A stretch of 40,694 nt of DNA, taken from positions 1 through 40,694 of the forward strand of contig NZ_JAVHUY010000069.1 in NCBI RefSeq assembly GCF_031085175.1. The letters run 5' to 3'. The notes under the pieces are model-generated. The model was given only the letters and a program-made list of their open reading frames with translations, was not told the origin of the DNA and ran no database searches. A program made the position numbers and the translations under genes. Of the stretch, positions 30,981 through 38,780 are shown piece after piece (position 1 is the stretch's first letter; every line of letters begins with the position of its first letter). The stretch is from Phytohabitans maris. Its GTDB lineage: Bacteria; Actinomycetota; Actinomycetes; Mycobacteriales; Micromonosporaceae.

Positions 30981-32600
30981 TTAGTAGGCGCCCTTTCGGG
31001 CGAGGACGACGCCGACCGTGCGCCACAGGATGCTCAGGTCGTAGGCCAGGGACCAGTTGTCCACGTAGTAGAGGTCGAGCCGGACCGCCTCGTCCCAGGA
31101 GAGGTCGGAGCGGCCGGAGACCTGCCACAGGCCGGTGATGCCCGGGCGGACCAGCAGCCGGCGCCGTACGTCGCCGAGGAAGTCGCCGTCGTCGGCGGGG
31201 AGCGGGCGGGGGCCGACGAGGGACATCTCGCCCCAGAGCACGTTGATCAGCTGGGGCAGCTCGTCGAGGGAGCTGGCGCGCAGGAAGCGGCCGACCGGGA
31301 AGACGCGCGGGTCTTCCTTGATCTTGAAGAGCATGCCGTCGGACTCGTTCTGGTCGACCAGCGAGGCGAGGCGGTCTTCGGCGTCGACATACATGGTCCG
31401 GAACTTCCAGACCCGGAACGTCCGGCCCTCGTGACCCACCCGCGGCTGGCGGAAGAAGACCGGGCCGCGGTCGGAGAGCTTGATCGCGATGGCGATTGCG
31501 ACGAACAGCGGGACCAGGATCAGCAGCCCCAGGCCGGCGGCGATCCGGTCGAGCAGGTTTTTCGCCAGCCAGCCGATGCCGGAGAGCGTGGGCTCCTCGA
31601 CGTGCAGCAGCGGCAGGCCCTCGATCGGCCGGATGTGCACACGCGGGCCGGCGATATCGGTGAGCTGGGGCGCCACGACCAGGTCGATGCCGGTGCCCTC
31701 GAGCTGCCAGGCCAGGCGGCGCAGCTCGCCGGGCTCGGCGCTGGCCGAGCCGCAGACGGCGATCGTGTCGGCGCCGACCTCGCGGACCAGCGTGAGCACG
31801 TCGCGGCCGGAGTGCACCGGTACGGGGGTCTCGATGCCGCGCGCCGCCGCGTACCCGTCGGTGATGTGGATGGCGACCGGCACCAGGCCGGCGGATGGGC
31901 TGCGGGTAACCGCGGTGTAGACCTCCAGCGTCTCCGGCAGCGTGCCGATGAGCAGCATGCGGTGGCCGGCCTGCCCGGCGCGCTTGCGCACCTGGTGGAG
32001 GACGAACCGGGCGAAGTAACGGGCGACGAGGATCAGCATCGTCGCGCCGACGAGGGCGGTGGCCACCGTCAGCCGGGAGAGGTCGGTCTTGGTGGCGAAC
32101 GCGAGGAAGGAAACGCTCGCCATGACCGTCACCGACGCGCGCACCACTCGTTTGAACTCATCGGTGCCGAGGCCGAGGTAACGCCGGTCGTAGGCGCCGT
32201 TGGCCCAGAGCATGATGAGCCAGCCGAGCGGCAGCAGCACGTACGCCACGGTCTTGAACCACGCCTCGTCGGCATCCTGGAAACCGGAGACGGCCTGGTC
32301 GTACGCGCTGATGGAGATGAGGCTGGCCAGGGCGGTCGCCGCGTAGTCGAGCAGAAGCAGCACCGCCGTGTACGGGCGGTGCCAGCGGGACGCACGCCGC
32401 CGGGCGCGGGCCCATGCCGAACGCGGCACACCGTTGTGCGACGGCGGCGTCGGCGCCTGGATTTCGAAGCTATCGACGTGGCGCACGGTCTTGCTCCGGC
32501 CTGTGTTGGCTACCGGGCGTTGGAGGCTTGTCGTCACCTCACCTACGTCCTCCCGCTTTGCACGTGCCGCCCATGTGCCGTCAGGCTCGGGACTGACCAC
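30981..32600 (-). CDS. Polyprenyl glycosylphosphotransferase (exopolysaccharide initiation)
   Basis: 539 residues. A cytosolic N-terminus precedes four membrane helices (about 75-200), then a Rossmann-like CoA-binding domain, a fifth helix (LLDRIAAGLGLLILVPLFVAIAI) and the C-terminal bacterial sugar transferase domain. That domain has KLSDRGPVFFRQPRVG, FRVWKFRTMYVDAE, SLDELPQLINVLWGEMSLVGPRP and RPGITGLWQVSGRSDLSWDEAV. This is the WbaP/CpsE-type enzyme that transfers a sugar-1-phosphate to undecaprenyl phosphate at the inner face of the membrane to start a polysaccharide. The GTG at 32600 follows GGGAGA. No glycosyltransferase cluster surrounds it, so its polymer is unknown; the LCP genes of the window could act later in the same route. 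Confidence 0.92.
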   Translation of the reverse strand: MVSPEPDGTWAARAKREDVGEVTTSLQRPVANTGRSKTVRHVDSFEIQAPTPPSHNGVPRSAWARARRRASRWHRPYTAVLLLLDYAATALASLISISAYDQAVSGFQDADEAWFKTVAYVLLPLGWLIMLWANGAYDRRYLGLGTDEFKRVVRASVTVMASVSFLAFATKTDLSRLTVATALVGATMLILVARYFARFVLHQVRKRAGQAGHRMLLIGTLPETLEVYTAVTRSPSAGLVPVAIHITDGYAAARGIETPVPVHSGRDVLTLVREVGADTIAVCGSASAEPGELRRLAWQLEGTGIDLVVAPQLTDIAGPRVHIRPIEGLPLLHVEEPTLSGIGWLAKNLLDRIAAGLGLLILVPLFVAIAIAIKLSDRGPVFFRQPRVGHEGRTFRVWKFRTMYVDAEDRLASLVDQNESDGMLFKIKEDPRVFPVGRFLRASSLDELPQLINVLWGEMSLVGPRPLPADDGDFLGDVRRRLLVRPGITGLWQVSGRSDLSWDEAVRLDLYYVDNWSLAYDLSILWRTVGVVLARKGAY

Positions 32601-32765
32601 CGCATCAGTCTCCCATGGTCATCGCGGCGGATCGGTGACCGCAGAGACAATACGCCCCACCGTGATCGAATGGGACCATGGACCGGGTCACTATACCGAG
32701 CGTTGTCCACCCGGCAGGTGCCCATTGGGCCCAGTTCGCAAAACCGTAGGTCACGGCCATATCGC

Positions 32766-33626
32766 CTAGCGCACGAGCCGTGACAGTCTGCGATCGGCGA
32801 GGGGCTTTCCGCCGGTCTGGCAGGTCGGGCAGTACTGGAGGCTGGAGTCGGCGAACGACACCTCCCGGACCGTGTCGCCGCAGACCGGGCAGGGGAGCCC
32901 GGTGCGGGCGTGCACCCGTAGCCCCGAGCGTTTCTCGCCTTTGAGCTCGGCGGCGCGCTGGCCGACCGAGCGGGTCACCGCGTCGGTCAGGATCTCCCGG
33001 ACCGCCGCGTGCAGCCGGGCCATCTGCTCGTCGGTCAGCCGGGTGGTGATCGCGAACGGGGAGAGCTTGGCGGCGTGCAGGATCTCGTCCGAGTACGCGT
33101 TGCCCACGCCGGCCAGCACCTCCTGGGAGGTCAGCACGCCTTTGAGCTGTCCGTTGCGGCCGCGGATCCGCTCGGCGAACGTGTCGAGGTCGGCGGCGAG
33201 CGCGTCCGGCCCGAGCCGCGCCACGCCGGGCACCAGCGCGGGATCCTTCACCAGGTACGCGGCGAGGCTCTTCTTGGTGCCCGCCTCGGTGAGGTCGAAG
33301 CCGGAGCCGTCGTCGAGCCGCACCCGCAGCGCGATCGGCCCCTTGCCCGGCTTGAGCGGCACGCCGCTGTTGAACGAGTCGCGGTAGTGCAGCCAGCCGG
33401 CCCGCGCCAGGTGCACGACGAGATGCAGATCCTCCCCGATGTGGATGTCGAGGAACTTGCCGTGCCGGCCGGCGCCGGTGATCTCCAGCCCGGCGGCCGC
33501 CGTCGGCGGCGGGTCATACGTCTTCAGCGCGCTCAGCGCGGCGACCTCGATCCGGTCCACGCGCCGTCCGGCGGCCCGCTCGCGAAGGTACGCGGCGAGC
33601 GCCTCCACCTCAGGCAACTCCGGCAT
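32766..33626 (-). CDS. Formamidopyrimidine-DNA glycosylase (Fpg/Nei family)
   Basis: 286 residues. Base-excision repair enzyme that removes oxidised bases and cuts the strand by beta/delta elimination. The N-terminal PELPEVE gives catalytic Pro2 and Glu3; Lys57 in GRHGKFL is conserved; GVGNAYSDEILHAAKLSP is the helix-two-turn-helix signature; and a C-terminal zinc finger has C245, C248, C265 and C268 (CPVCG...CPTC). All active residues are present. The gene has no ribosome binding site, but TACCTT lies 7 nt before the ATG. It ends the divergent pair with the NUDIX gene 22 bp upstream on the same strand, so they may be co-transcribed. Confidence 0.93.
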   Translation of the reverse strand: MPELPEVEALAAYLRERAAGRRVDRIEVAALSALKTYDPPPTAAAGLEITGAGRHGKFLDIHIGEDLHLVVHLARAGWLHYRDSFNSGVPLKPGKGPIALRVRLDDGSGFDLTEAGTKKSLAAYLVKDPALVPGVARLGPDALAADLDTFAERIRGRNGQLKGVLTSQEVLAGVGNAYSDEILHAAKLSPFAITTRLTDEQMARLHAAVREILTDAVTRSVGQRAAELKGEKRSGLRVHARTGLPCPVCGDTVREVSFADSSLQYCPTCQTGGKPLADRRLSRLVR

Positions 33627-33633
33627 GCAACAA

Positions 33634-33639
33634 AAGGTA
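33634..33639 (-). promoter_or_regulatory. Probable -10 box of the Fpg gene (TACCTT)
   Basis: TACCTT ends exactly 7 nt before the ATG and lies within the 22-bp gap after the NUDIX gene, giving the glycosylase its own leaderless transcript. Confidence 0.45.
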
Positions 33640-33648
33640 GCCCGCGTT

Positions 33649-34098
33649 TCAGAGGCCGAGCAGCCGCAGCGCGGCGAAACCCTCCTCCGCGATCGTGCGG
33701 ATCAGGCCGTTGTTGACGTTACGGTGCTCGTCCAGCACCGTGATCTCACTCTCCGTAATCCAGCGCCACTCGGTGTGCTTGCCCGGCTCCAGCCGCGGCC
33801 GGGCCAGATCGCCGTCGACCCGCACCAGGAAGTCGGTCTCCACCCGGTCGACGCCGTCATCGCCGGTGTACGCGTACTCACCGACGGTGCCGAGGACGAC
33901 CGAGACGGCCCAGCCGGTCTCCTCCTCGACCTCCCGCCGCAGCGCGTCCTCGACGCCCTCCCCGGGCTCCAGATGGCCGCCGACGATGTCCCAGGTATTG
34001 GGAAACAGGCGCCGATCGGGTGACCGGCGCTGGATGAAGATGCGCCCGTCGTCGTCGACGATCAAGGCGCCGGCGCAGCGTAGGGGCTCCGTGGGCAC
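33649..34098 (-). CDS. NUDIX hydrolase
   Basis: 149 residues. The NUDIX box is complete: GGHLEPGEGVEDALRREVEEETG, with the Gx5Ex7REUxEExGU pattern that binds the metal. It hydrolyses a nucleoside diphosphate linked to another moiety; the substrate is not readable. Position 5' of a DNA glycosylase for oxidised bases is compatible with a house-cleaning role on damaged nucleotides, which is inference. The GTG at 34098 has TAGATT 6 nt upstream and no ribosome binding site. It is divergent from the CBS gene across 165 bp that contain a perfect palindrome. Confidence 0.92.
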   Translation of the reverse strand: MPTEPLRCAGALIVDDDGRIFIQRRSPDRRLFPNTWDIVGGHLEPGEGVEDALRREVEEETGWAVSVVLGTVGEYAYTGDDGVDRVETDFLVRVDGDLARPRLEPGKHTEWRWITESEITVLDEHRNVNNGLIRTIAEEGFAALRLLGL

Positions 34099-34104
34099 GT
34101 TTTG

Positions 34105-34110
34105 AATCTA
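34105..34110 (-). promoter_or_regulatory. Probable -10 box of the NUDIX gene (TAGATT)
   Basis: TAGATT ends 6 nt before the GTG; no Shine-Dalgarno sequence intervenes. Confidence 0.4.
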
Positions 34111-34181
34111 TCTACCTGAGTCCCGACCCGACAGAACACAAGTCTTGTAGTTCTGTCTCCGTTCGGGCGACGATTTCATTA

Positions 34182-34219
34182 GCCTTTGGCTGCATCGCGG
34201 CCGCGATGCAGCCAAAGGC
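34182..34219. repeat. Perfect 38-bp palindrome without loop
   Basis: Bases 34182-34200 are the exact reverse complement of 34201-34219; the centre is ATCGCGGCCGCGAT and the outer part GCCTTTGGCTGC. It lies in the divergent NUDIX/CBS gap, about 45 bp before the CBS start. No transcript ends here, so an operator or a dispersed palindromic repeat is more likely than a terminator. Confidence 0.8.
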
Positions 34220-34263
34220 GGCAAGACCTGGGTCCCACCCGGTGCCTTGAGGGGTGATGTGCG

Positions 34264-34656
34264 ATGCGCGTTCGCGATGCCATGTCCAGCCAGGTTCTCG
34301 TAGTCGGCCCCGAGCACACGCTGCGGCAGGCCGCCCAGATGATGGCCACCCGCCGCATCGGCTCGGCCATCGTGATCGACCCCGACTCCGAAGGGGTCGG
34401 CATCATGACGGAGCGTGACGTTCTCAACGCCATCGGCCGGGGACTCGACCCGGACGTGGAGCACACCTCGGCCCATCTCACCTGGGATGTGGTCTACGCC
34501 AGCCCCGACTGGACGCTCGAGGAGGCGGCCGTGGCGATGTCCCGCGGCGGGTTCCGTCACCTCGTCGTCATGGAGGAGAGCGACGTGCTGGGCATCATCT
34601 CGGTCCGCGACATCATGCGGGTCTGGGCCCAGCAGCACACCAGCGCCAAGGTCTGA
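34264..34656 (+). CDS. CBS-domain pair protein
   Basis: 130 residues made of two CBS repeats: MSSQVLVVGPEHTLRQAAQMMATRRIGSAIVID with GIMTERDVL, and DVVYASPDWTLEEAAVAMSRGGFRHLVVME with GIISVRDIMR. Such Bateman modules bind adenine nucleotides and usually act as sensors for other proteins; there is no attached effector domain here. The ATG at 34264 follows GAGGGGTG. It is monocistronic: a G+C-rich hairpin follows. Confidence 0.92.
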   Translation: MRVRDAMSSQVLVVGPEHTLRQAAQMMATRRIGSAIVIDPDSEGVGIMTERDVLNAIGRGLDPDVEHTSAHLTWDVVYASPDWTLEEAAVAMSRGGFRHLVVMEESDVLGIISVRDIMRVWAQQHTSAKV

Positions 34657-34671
34657 GGTCGCGGGCGCCCC

Positions 34672-34732
34672 CGGCGACCGCGTGGCCGTGCCGCCGCCGT
34701 CGCCGTGGTGGCGGTGGGTGCGGCGGTCGCCG
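34672..34732 (+). terminator. G+C-rich hairpin after the CBS gene
   Basis: CGGCGACCGC (34672-34681) pairs with GCGGTCGCCG (34723-34732), and the loop can form further CCGCCGCC/GGCGG pairing. It starts 16 bp after the CBS stop and lacks a U-tract. The structure could partly reflect high G+C content. Confidence 0.4.
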
Positions 34733-34806
34733 TGCCGGTGCTGCCCGGCAAAGCGCGAAAGAGCACTACAGCGTATATCAGTGTCGTGAAGATCAACTTC
34801 GGTCCG

Positions 34807-34812
34807 TACGCT
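34807..34812 (+). promoter_or_regulatory. Probable -10 box of the aminotransferase gene (TACGCT)
   Basis: TACGCT, the same hexamer as at arcA, ends 8 nt before the ATG; no ribosome binding site is present. Confidence 0.45.
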
Positions 34813-34820
34813 GTGCAACC

Positions 34821-35912
34821 ATGACCGCCGAGCAGCTGATCTCCTTCGCCCGTGGCGCGCCGTCGCTGGACATCGTCGATGTCGAGGGGCTCAAGGCCGC
34901 CGCCGTCCGCGCGTTCGACGCCGATCCCGGCGGGATCACGGCGTACGGCACCTCCGTCGGCTACCCGCCCCTGCGCAAGTGGATCGCCGACAAGCACGGT
35001 GTCTCCGTCAACCAGGTGCTGGTCACCAACGGCTCGCTCCAGGCCGACGCGTTCCTCTTCGACTACCTGGTCGGGCCCGGTGACGCCGTGGTCGTGGAGC
35101 GGCCGACGTACGACCGTACGCTGCTCAACCTGCGCAACCGGGGTGGCGAGATCCACGCCGTCACGCTCCAGCCGGACGGCATCGACACCGACGAGCTGCG
35201 CAAGCTACTGGAGTCCGGGGTACGCCCCAAGCTGGCCCACATCATCCCGAACTACCAGAACCCGGCCGGTGTCACGCTCTCCATGCCCAAGCGCGAGGCG
35301 CTGCTGGAGCTCGCCACCGAGTACGGCTTCACGATCTTCGAGGACGACCCGTACGTCGACATCCGGTTCCGTGGCGAGGCGCAGCCCTCGATGCTGTCGC
35401 TCGACGAGACCGGCGTGGTCGTACACGCCTCCAGCTTCACCAAGACGGTCTGCCCCGGTGTGCGGGTCGGCTACCTGGTCGGGCCGGCGCCGCTGATCGG
35501 CGACATCGCCAAGCGGGCCACCAACCTCTACATTTCGCCCGGCATGGTGGCGCAGGCGATCGTGCACCAGTTCTGCGTCTCCGGCGACATCGACCGCTCG
35601 ATCGAGACCGTCAAGGCCGCGCTGGGCGAGCGGGCCCGCGTCCTGGCCGCGGCGCTGCGCGAGCACATCCCCGGCGTGCGGTTCACCGAGCCGGACGGCG
35701 GCTACTTCCTCTGGATCGAGCTTCCGGAAGGCGTACGGGCCGACGACGTCTTCACCGCGGCCGCCGAGCGGGGCGTCGCCGTGGTCAAGGGGAGCGACTT
35801 CCTGATCGAGGGTGGGGAGCACGCGCTGCGCTTGGCGTACTCCGCGGTCACGGTCGAACAGATCGAAGAAGGGGTACGCCGGCTCGCCGCTGCGGTCCAA
35901 GCCGTCCGGTGA
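34821..35912 (+). CDS. PLP-dependent aminotransferase (class I/II, 2-aminoadipate type)
   Basis: 363 residues, fold-type I aminotransferase without the GntR domain of MocR regulators. TNGSLQADAFLFDYLVGPGDAVVVERPTY, NYQNPAGVTLSMPKR and FEDDPYVDIRF are the cofactor-site segments; the Schiff-base Lys is in SSFTKTVCPGVRVGYLVGP; ISPGMVAQAIVHQF and GGYFLWIELPEG complete the family pattern. It resembles LysN/2-aminoadipate aminotransferases with broad substrate range, so the true substrate is open. The ATG at 34821 has TACGCT 8 nt upstream. It is monocistronic by context. Confidence 0.9.
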   Translation: MTAEQLISFARGAPSLDIVDVEGLKAAAVRAFDADPGGITAYGTSVGYPPLRKWIADKHGVSVNQVLVTNGSLQADAFLFDYLVGPGDAVVVERPTYDRTLLNLRNRGGEIHAVTLQPDGIDTDELRKLLESGVRPKLAHIIPNYQNPAGVTLSMPKREALLELATEYGFTIFEDDPYVDIRFRGEAQPSMLSLDETGVVVHASSFTKTVCPGVRVGYLVGPAPLIGDIAKRATNLYISPGMVAQAIVHQFCVSGDIDRSIETVKAALGERARVLAAALREHIPGVRFTEPDGGYFLWIELPEGVRADDVFTAAAERGVAVVKGSDFLIEGGEHALRLAYSAVTVEQIEEGVRRLAAAVQAVR

Positions 35913-36191
35913 CGATTCTTCTGTCGGATTTCTGACAATGCGTCATCGCTGCCGGCCCGGGGTTCCCCTCGGGCGGGCTAACGGATCACAATGCTGCGAG
36001 CGATCGCTATGCAGTTGACCCCATAAGCAAAACCCCCCGCCCCCCATCGGCGCCGGGTGGGCCGCTCGCACCCCCCACCCCCCGACGCGGCCGGTCCACC
36101 CGGCGCCTCAGCGGTTGCATAACTACGCGTTGCCCGGCTCACTGGCGAGTGACGCACGCGGCGTCTTCCGGGACGGATCAGGCGTAGAAAG
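35913..36191. other. Intergenic stretch before corA
   Basis: 279 bp with no gene seen. It contains C-runs (around 36032-36080), the 10-bp palindrome AGCGATCGCT near 35999, and the corA leader. No magnesium riboswitch (M-box) fold was recognised, and no terminator hairpin stands out after the aminotransferase. Confidence 0.5.
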
Positions 36192-37349
36192 ATGGACACC
36201 ATGGCGGATGAGGGTGCCGCGCGCACCGACGGGGGAGGGCGGCCGCTGACCCGCACCTGGGCCGCCCCCGTTCGGCGGGCGATGACCAGGATGCTGAGCC
36301 CGGTCGACGGGCCGCGCCGGCGGGAGCACGCACCCCCCTCCGCGCGGAGCGCGATCGTCGACTGCGCCCTCTACATCGACGGCGAGCGCCAGCCCGGCGA
36401 ATGGCAGTACGCGGAGGCGCTGGCCGCGGCCCGCCGGGAGGGGCAGCGGCACGCGTTCGTCTGGCTTGGACTGCACGAGCCGGACGCCGCCGAGATGGCC
36501 GACATCGCCGAGACGTACGGGCTGCACGAGCTCGCGGTCGAAGACGCGGTCAAGGCGGAGCAGCGCCCGAAGCTGGAGCAGTTCGGCGAGGTGAGCTCGC
36601 TGGTGCTGCGCACCGCCCGGTACGTGGGCGAGGGTGAGCTGACCGAGACGTCCGAAGTGGTGGAGACCGGCCAGGTGATGCTCTTCATCGGGCCGGCTTT
36701 CGTGATCACCGTCCGGCACGGCGACGCCTGCCGGCTCAGCCCGGTCCGGGTCGACCTGGAGAGCAAGCACGACCTGCTGCTCCAGGGCCCCTGGTCGGTG
36801 GCGTACGCGGTGACCGACCGGGTCGTCGACCTCTACGTGGAGGTGGCCGACCAGGTCGAGGTCGACCTCGACCGGCTGGAGTCGGAGGTCTTCGGCCGCC
36901 ACTCGCACGGCCGGATCCAGCGGATCTACCAGATGAAGCGGGAACTGGTGGAGTTCAAGCGGGCGGTGATGCCGCTCCAGCGGCCCTTGATCACGCTGAC
37001 CGCGCAGGTCAACCGCGACGTGCCGAAGGAGATCCGGCGCTACTTCCGGGACGTGCAGGACCACCTGACCCGCACCGTCGAGCAGATCAACTCGTACGAC
37101 GACCTGCTCAACTCGGTACTCCAGGCGCGGCTGGCACAGGTGACCGTGGATCAAAACAACGACATGCGCAAGATCGCCGCGTGGGCCGCTATCGCGGCGG
37201 TGTGGACCGCTTTCGCCGGCATCTACGGCATGAACTTCACGCACATGCCGGAGCTGGGCTGGACGTACGGGTATCCGGTGGTGCTCGCCGTCATGCTGAG
37301 CATCTCGCTCGCGCTCTACCGCTTCTTCCGCAAGAACGGCTGGCTGTAG
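36192..37349 (+). CDS. corA: CorA-family magnesium/cobalt transporter
   Basis: 385 residues. A disordered basic N-terminus (about 1-50), a cytosolic alpha/beta domain, a long helical stalk (VEVADQVEVDLDRLESEVFG through QARLAQVTVDQNNDMRK) and two C-terminal helices. The selectivity motif YGMNFTHMPEL (GMN at 346-348) follows the first helix; the tail RFFRKNGWL is basic. It forms a pentameric inner-membrane channel for divalent cations. The ATG at 36192 is given; an ATG three codons later (36201) is as likely. A hairpin follows between it and the convergent DUF5324-like gene. Confidence 0.93.
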   Translation: MDTMADEGAARTDGGGRPLTRTWAAPVRRAMTRMLSPVDGPRRREHAPPSARSAIVDCALYIDGERQPGEWQYAEALAAARREGQRHAFVWLGLHEPDAAEMADIAETYGLHELAVEDAVKAEQRPKLEQFGEVSSLVLRTARYVGEGELTETSEVVETGQVMLFIGPAFVITVRHGDACRLSPVRVDLESKHDLLLQGPWSVAYAVTDRVVDLYVEVADQVEVDLDRLESEVFGRHSHGRIQRIYQMKRELVEFKRAVMPLQRPLITLTAQVNRDVPKEIRRYFRDVQDHLTRTVEQINSYDDLLNSVLQARLAQVTVDQNNDMRKIAAWAAIAAVWTAFAGIYGMNFTHMPELGWTYGYPVVLAVMLSISLALYRFFRKNGWL

Positions 37350-37416
37350 CGCCGCGACTGCGGCGGCTGGCTGTGGCGCCGTGACGGCGGCGGCTGTTGG
37401 CGGTGCGCGAACGGCT

Positions 37417-37453
37417 GGCTGTAGGCCCGGCGGGGCCCGGCGGGCCTACAGCC
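37417..37453. terminator. Bidirectional terminator between corA and the DUF5324-like gene
   Basis: GGCTGTAGGCCC (37417-37428) pairs perfectly with GGGCCTACAGCC (37442-37453) around a 13-nt loop. The preceding 60 bp repeat CGGCTGGCTGT-like units derived from the corA 3' end. It serves both converging transcripts. Confidence 0.7.
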
Positions 37454-37461
37454 TTCGGTCG

Positions 37462-38040
37462 TCAGTGACGGCCCTTGGTCGAGTCGACCACGCCGTCGAG
37501 CGTGGCGGAGTCGACGGTCCCGTTCATCGCGGGGTCGGCGGCGCCGCCGGTCTTCTCGTCGGCGTCGGCCGCGACCGGCTCCATCGCCTGGCTGGGGTCG
37601 TACTCCTGCCACTGCTGCTGCTTGCGACGGCGCATGACCAGCGCCCCCACCGCACCGAGAGCGGCACCGGCGGCCAGCAGCCCGGCCAGCATGGGCAAAC
37701 GCCTGCGGGACATCCTCGACTCCCTCTTGGGCGTGACCGCCCGCATCTTCGTGGTGCCGGCCGGGCGCGCGTTGCGCCCGGCCCGCTTCGTGGTGCGGCC
37801 GGCCTCACGGGCGCCCTCAGCCGCCGCGGCGGCCAGGGGTGCCAGCGTCGCCATCGTGGACTCCCACCCGTGTGCCGCGCCCTGCCGGACCCGGTGCATG
37901 CCGTCTGCCGCCTTCGGGCCCATCGTCGCACCGACTCCGCCCGCGGCATGGGTGGCGGCTTGCATGAAGTGATCGAAACTCTCGCCCAGCTCAGTCTTCA
38001 CCAACTGGCCGCGCGTCCTGCGCCGCGCCATTCCGAGCAC
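37462..38040 (-). CDS. DUF5324-like membrane-anchored protein
   Basis: 192 residues. A conserved-looking N-terminus (MLGMARRRTRGQLVKTELGESFDHF) is followed by Ala-rich helices with a YtxH-like amphipathic character, a basic stretch (MRAVTPKRESRMSRRR), one hydrophobic helix (LPMLAGLLAAGAALGAVGALVM) and a short acidic tail. Size, order of parts and position beside ppiA match the DUF5324-type proteins found next to the cyclophilin gene in streptomycetes. The function is unknown; a membrane-associated structural role is a guess. It is divergent from ppiA across 186 bp. Confidence 0.7.
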   Translation of the reverse strand: MLGMARRRTRGQLVKTELGESFDHFMQAATHAAGGVGATMGPKAADGMHRVRQGAAHGWESTMATLAPLAAAAAEGAREAGRTTKRAGRNARPAGTTKMRAVTPKRESRMSRRRLPMLAGLLAAGAALGAVGALVMRRRKQQQWQEYDPSQAMEPVAADADEKTGGAADPAMNGTVDSATLDGVVDSTKGRH

Positions 38041-38226
38041 CGATACCCACCTCCTCGCTCCTCTTTCTTCGTGCTATGCCCGGGTCGCGTCTCCGCGACA
38101 CGGGAAAGCGCACGACCGGGGAGACCAGTCTCTCCTCGTCATCCTGCCCCCTTGGATGCCTTCGCACTGCCGGAACGGGCACATGGGAGGATCCGCATGG
38201 AACTGACCAACAACTGAGGAGTACCC

Positions 38227-38763
38227 GTGGCTGACGCTCTCTACGCCACCTTGCACACCAACCACGGCCCTATCCGGTTGGAGCTCTTCCCCAACCACGC
38301 GCCGAAGACGGTAGAAAACTTCGTGGGGCTCGCCAAGGGCACGAAGTCCTACACCGACCCGCGGACGGGGCAGCCAGGCTCCGGGCCGTACTACGACGGC
38401 ACGATCTCGCACCGCGTGATCAGCGGCTTCATGGTCCAGATGGGTGACCCGACCGCGACCGGTCGCGGCGGGCCGGGCTACACGTTCCCGGACGAGATCC
38501 ACCCCGAGCTGACCTTCGACCGCCCGTACCTGCTGGCGATGGCGAACGCCGGGCCGGGCTACAACAACCAGGGCACGAACGGCTCGCAGTTCTTCATCAC
38601 GGTCAGCGCGACCCCGCACCTGAACCGGAAGCACACGATCTTCGGCCAGGTCGCGGACGAGGCGTCGGCCAAGGTCGTCGACTCGATCGCGACCACCCAG
38701 ACCGCCCCCGGCGACCGACCGGTCAGCGACGTGGTCATCGAGCGCGTCGAGATCGAGGGCTGA
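38227..38763 (+). CDS. ppiA: Peptidyl-prolyl cis-trans isomerase (cyclophilin)
   Basis: 178 residues, one cyclophilin domain, cytosolic (no signal peptide). The catalytic site is intact: Arg63 in ISHRVISGFMVQMGDP, SQFFITV (120-126) and HLNRKHTIFGQV. An insertion near TDPRTGQPGSGPYY (44-56) is typical of the actinobacterial PpiA. It speeds proline isomerisation during folding. The GTG at 38227 follows GAGGAG. In many actinobacteria it stands beside rhomboid and crgA genes, as it does for the rhomboid here. Confidence 0.96.
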   Translation: MADALYATLHTNHGPIRLELFPNHAPKTVENFVGLAKGTKSYTDPRTGQPGSGPYYDGTISHRVISGFMVQMGDPTATGRGGPGYTFPDEIHPELTFDRPYLLAMANAGPGYNNQGTNGSQFFITVSATPHLNRKHTIFGQVADEASAKVVDSIATTQTAPGDRPVSDVVIERVEIEG

Positions 38764-38767
38764 CAGG

Positions 38768-38773
38768 TACCTT
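38768..38773 (+). promoter_or_regulatory. Probable -10 box of the rhomboid gene (TACCTT)
   Basis: TACCTT ends exactly 7 nt before the ATG in the 17-bp gap after ppiA. There is no ribosome binding site, so the protease may be translated from its own leaderless mRNA in addition to readthrough. Confidence 0.45.
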
Positions 38774-38780
38774 TGCCTCT

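Noticed and set aside
34182-34219. Palindrome as a terminator
   Set aside because: Both flanking genes are transcribed away from it.
35913-36191. Magnesium riboswitch before corA
   Set aside because: No M-box-like conserved helices or motifs recognised; only C-runs and a short palindrome.
36350-37250. Minus-strand reading frame opposite corA
   Set aside because: Antisense shadow; corA has the complete GMN motif and domain order.
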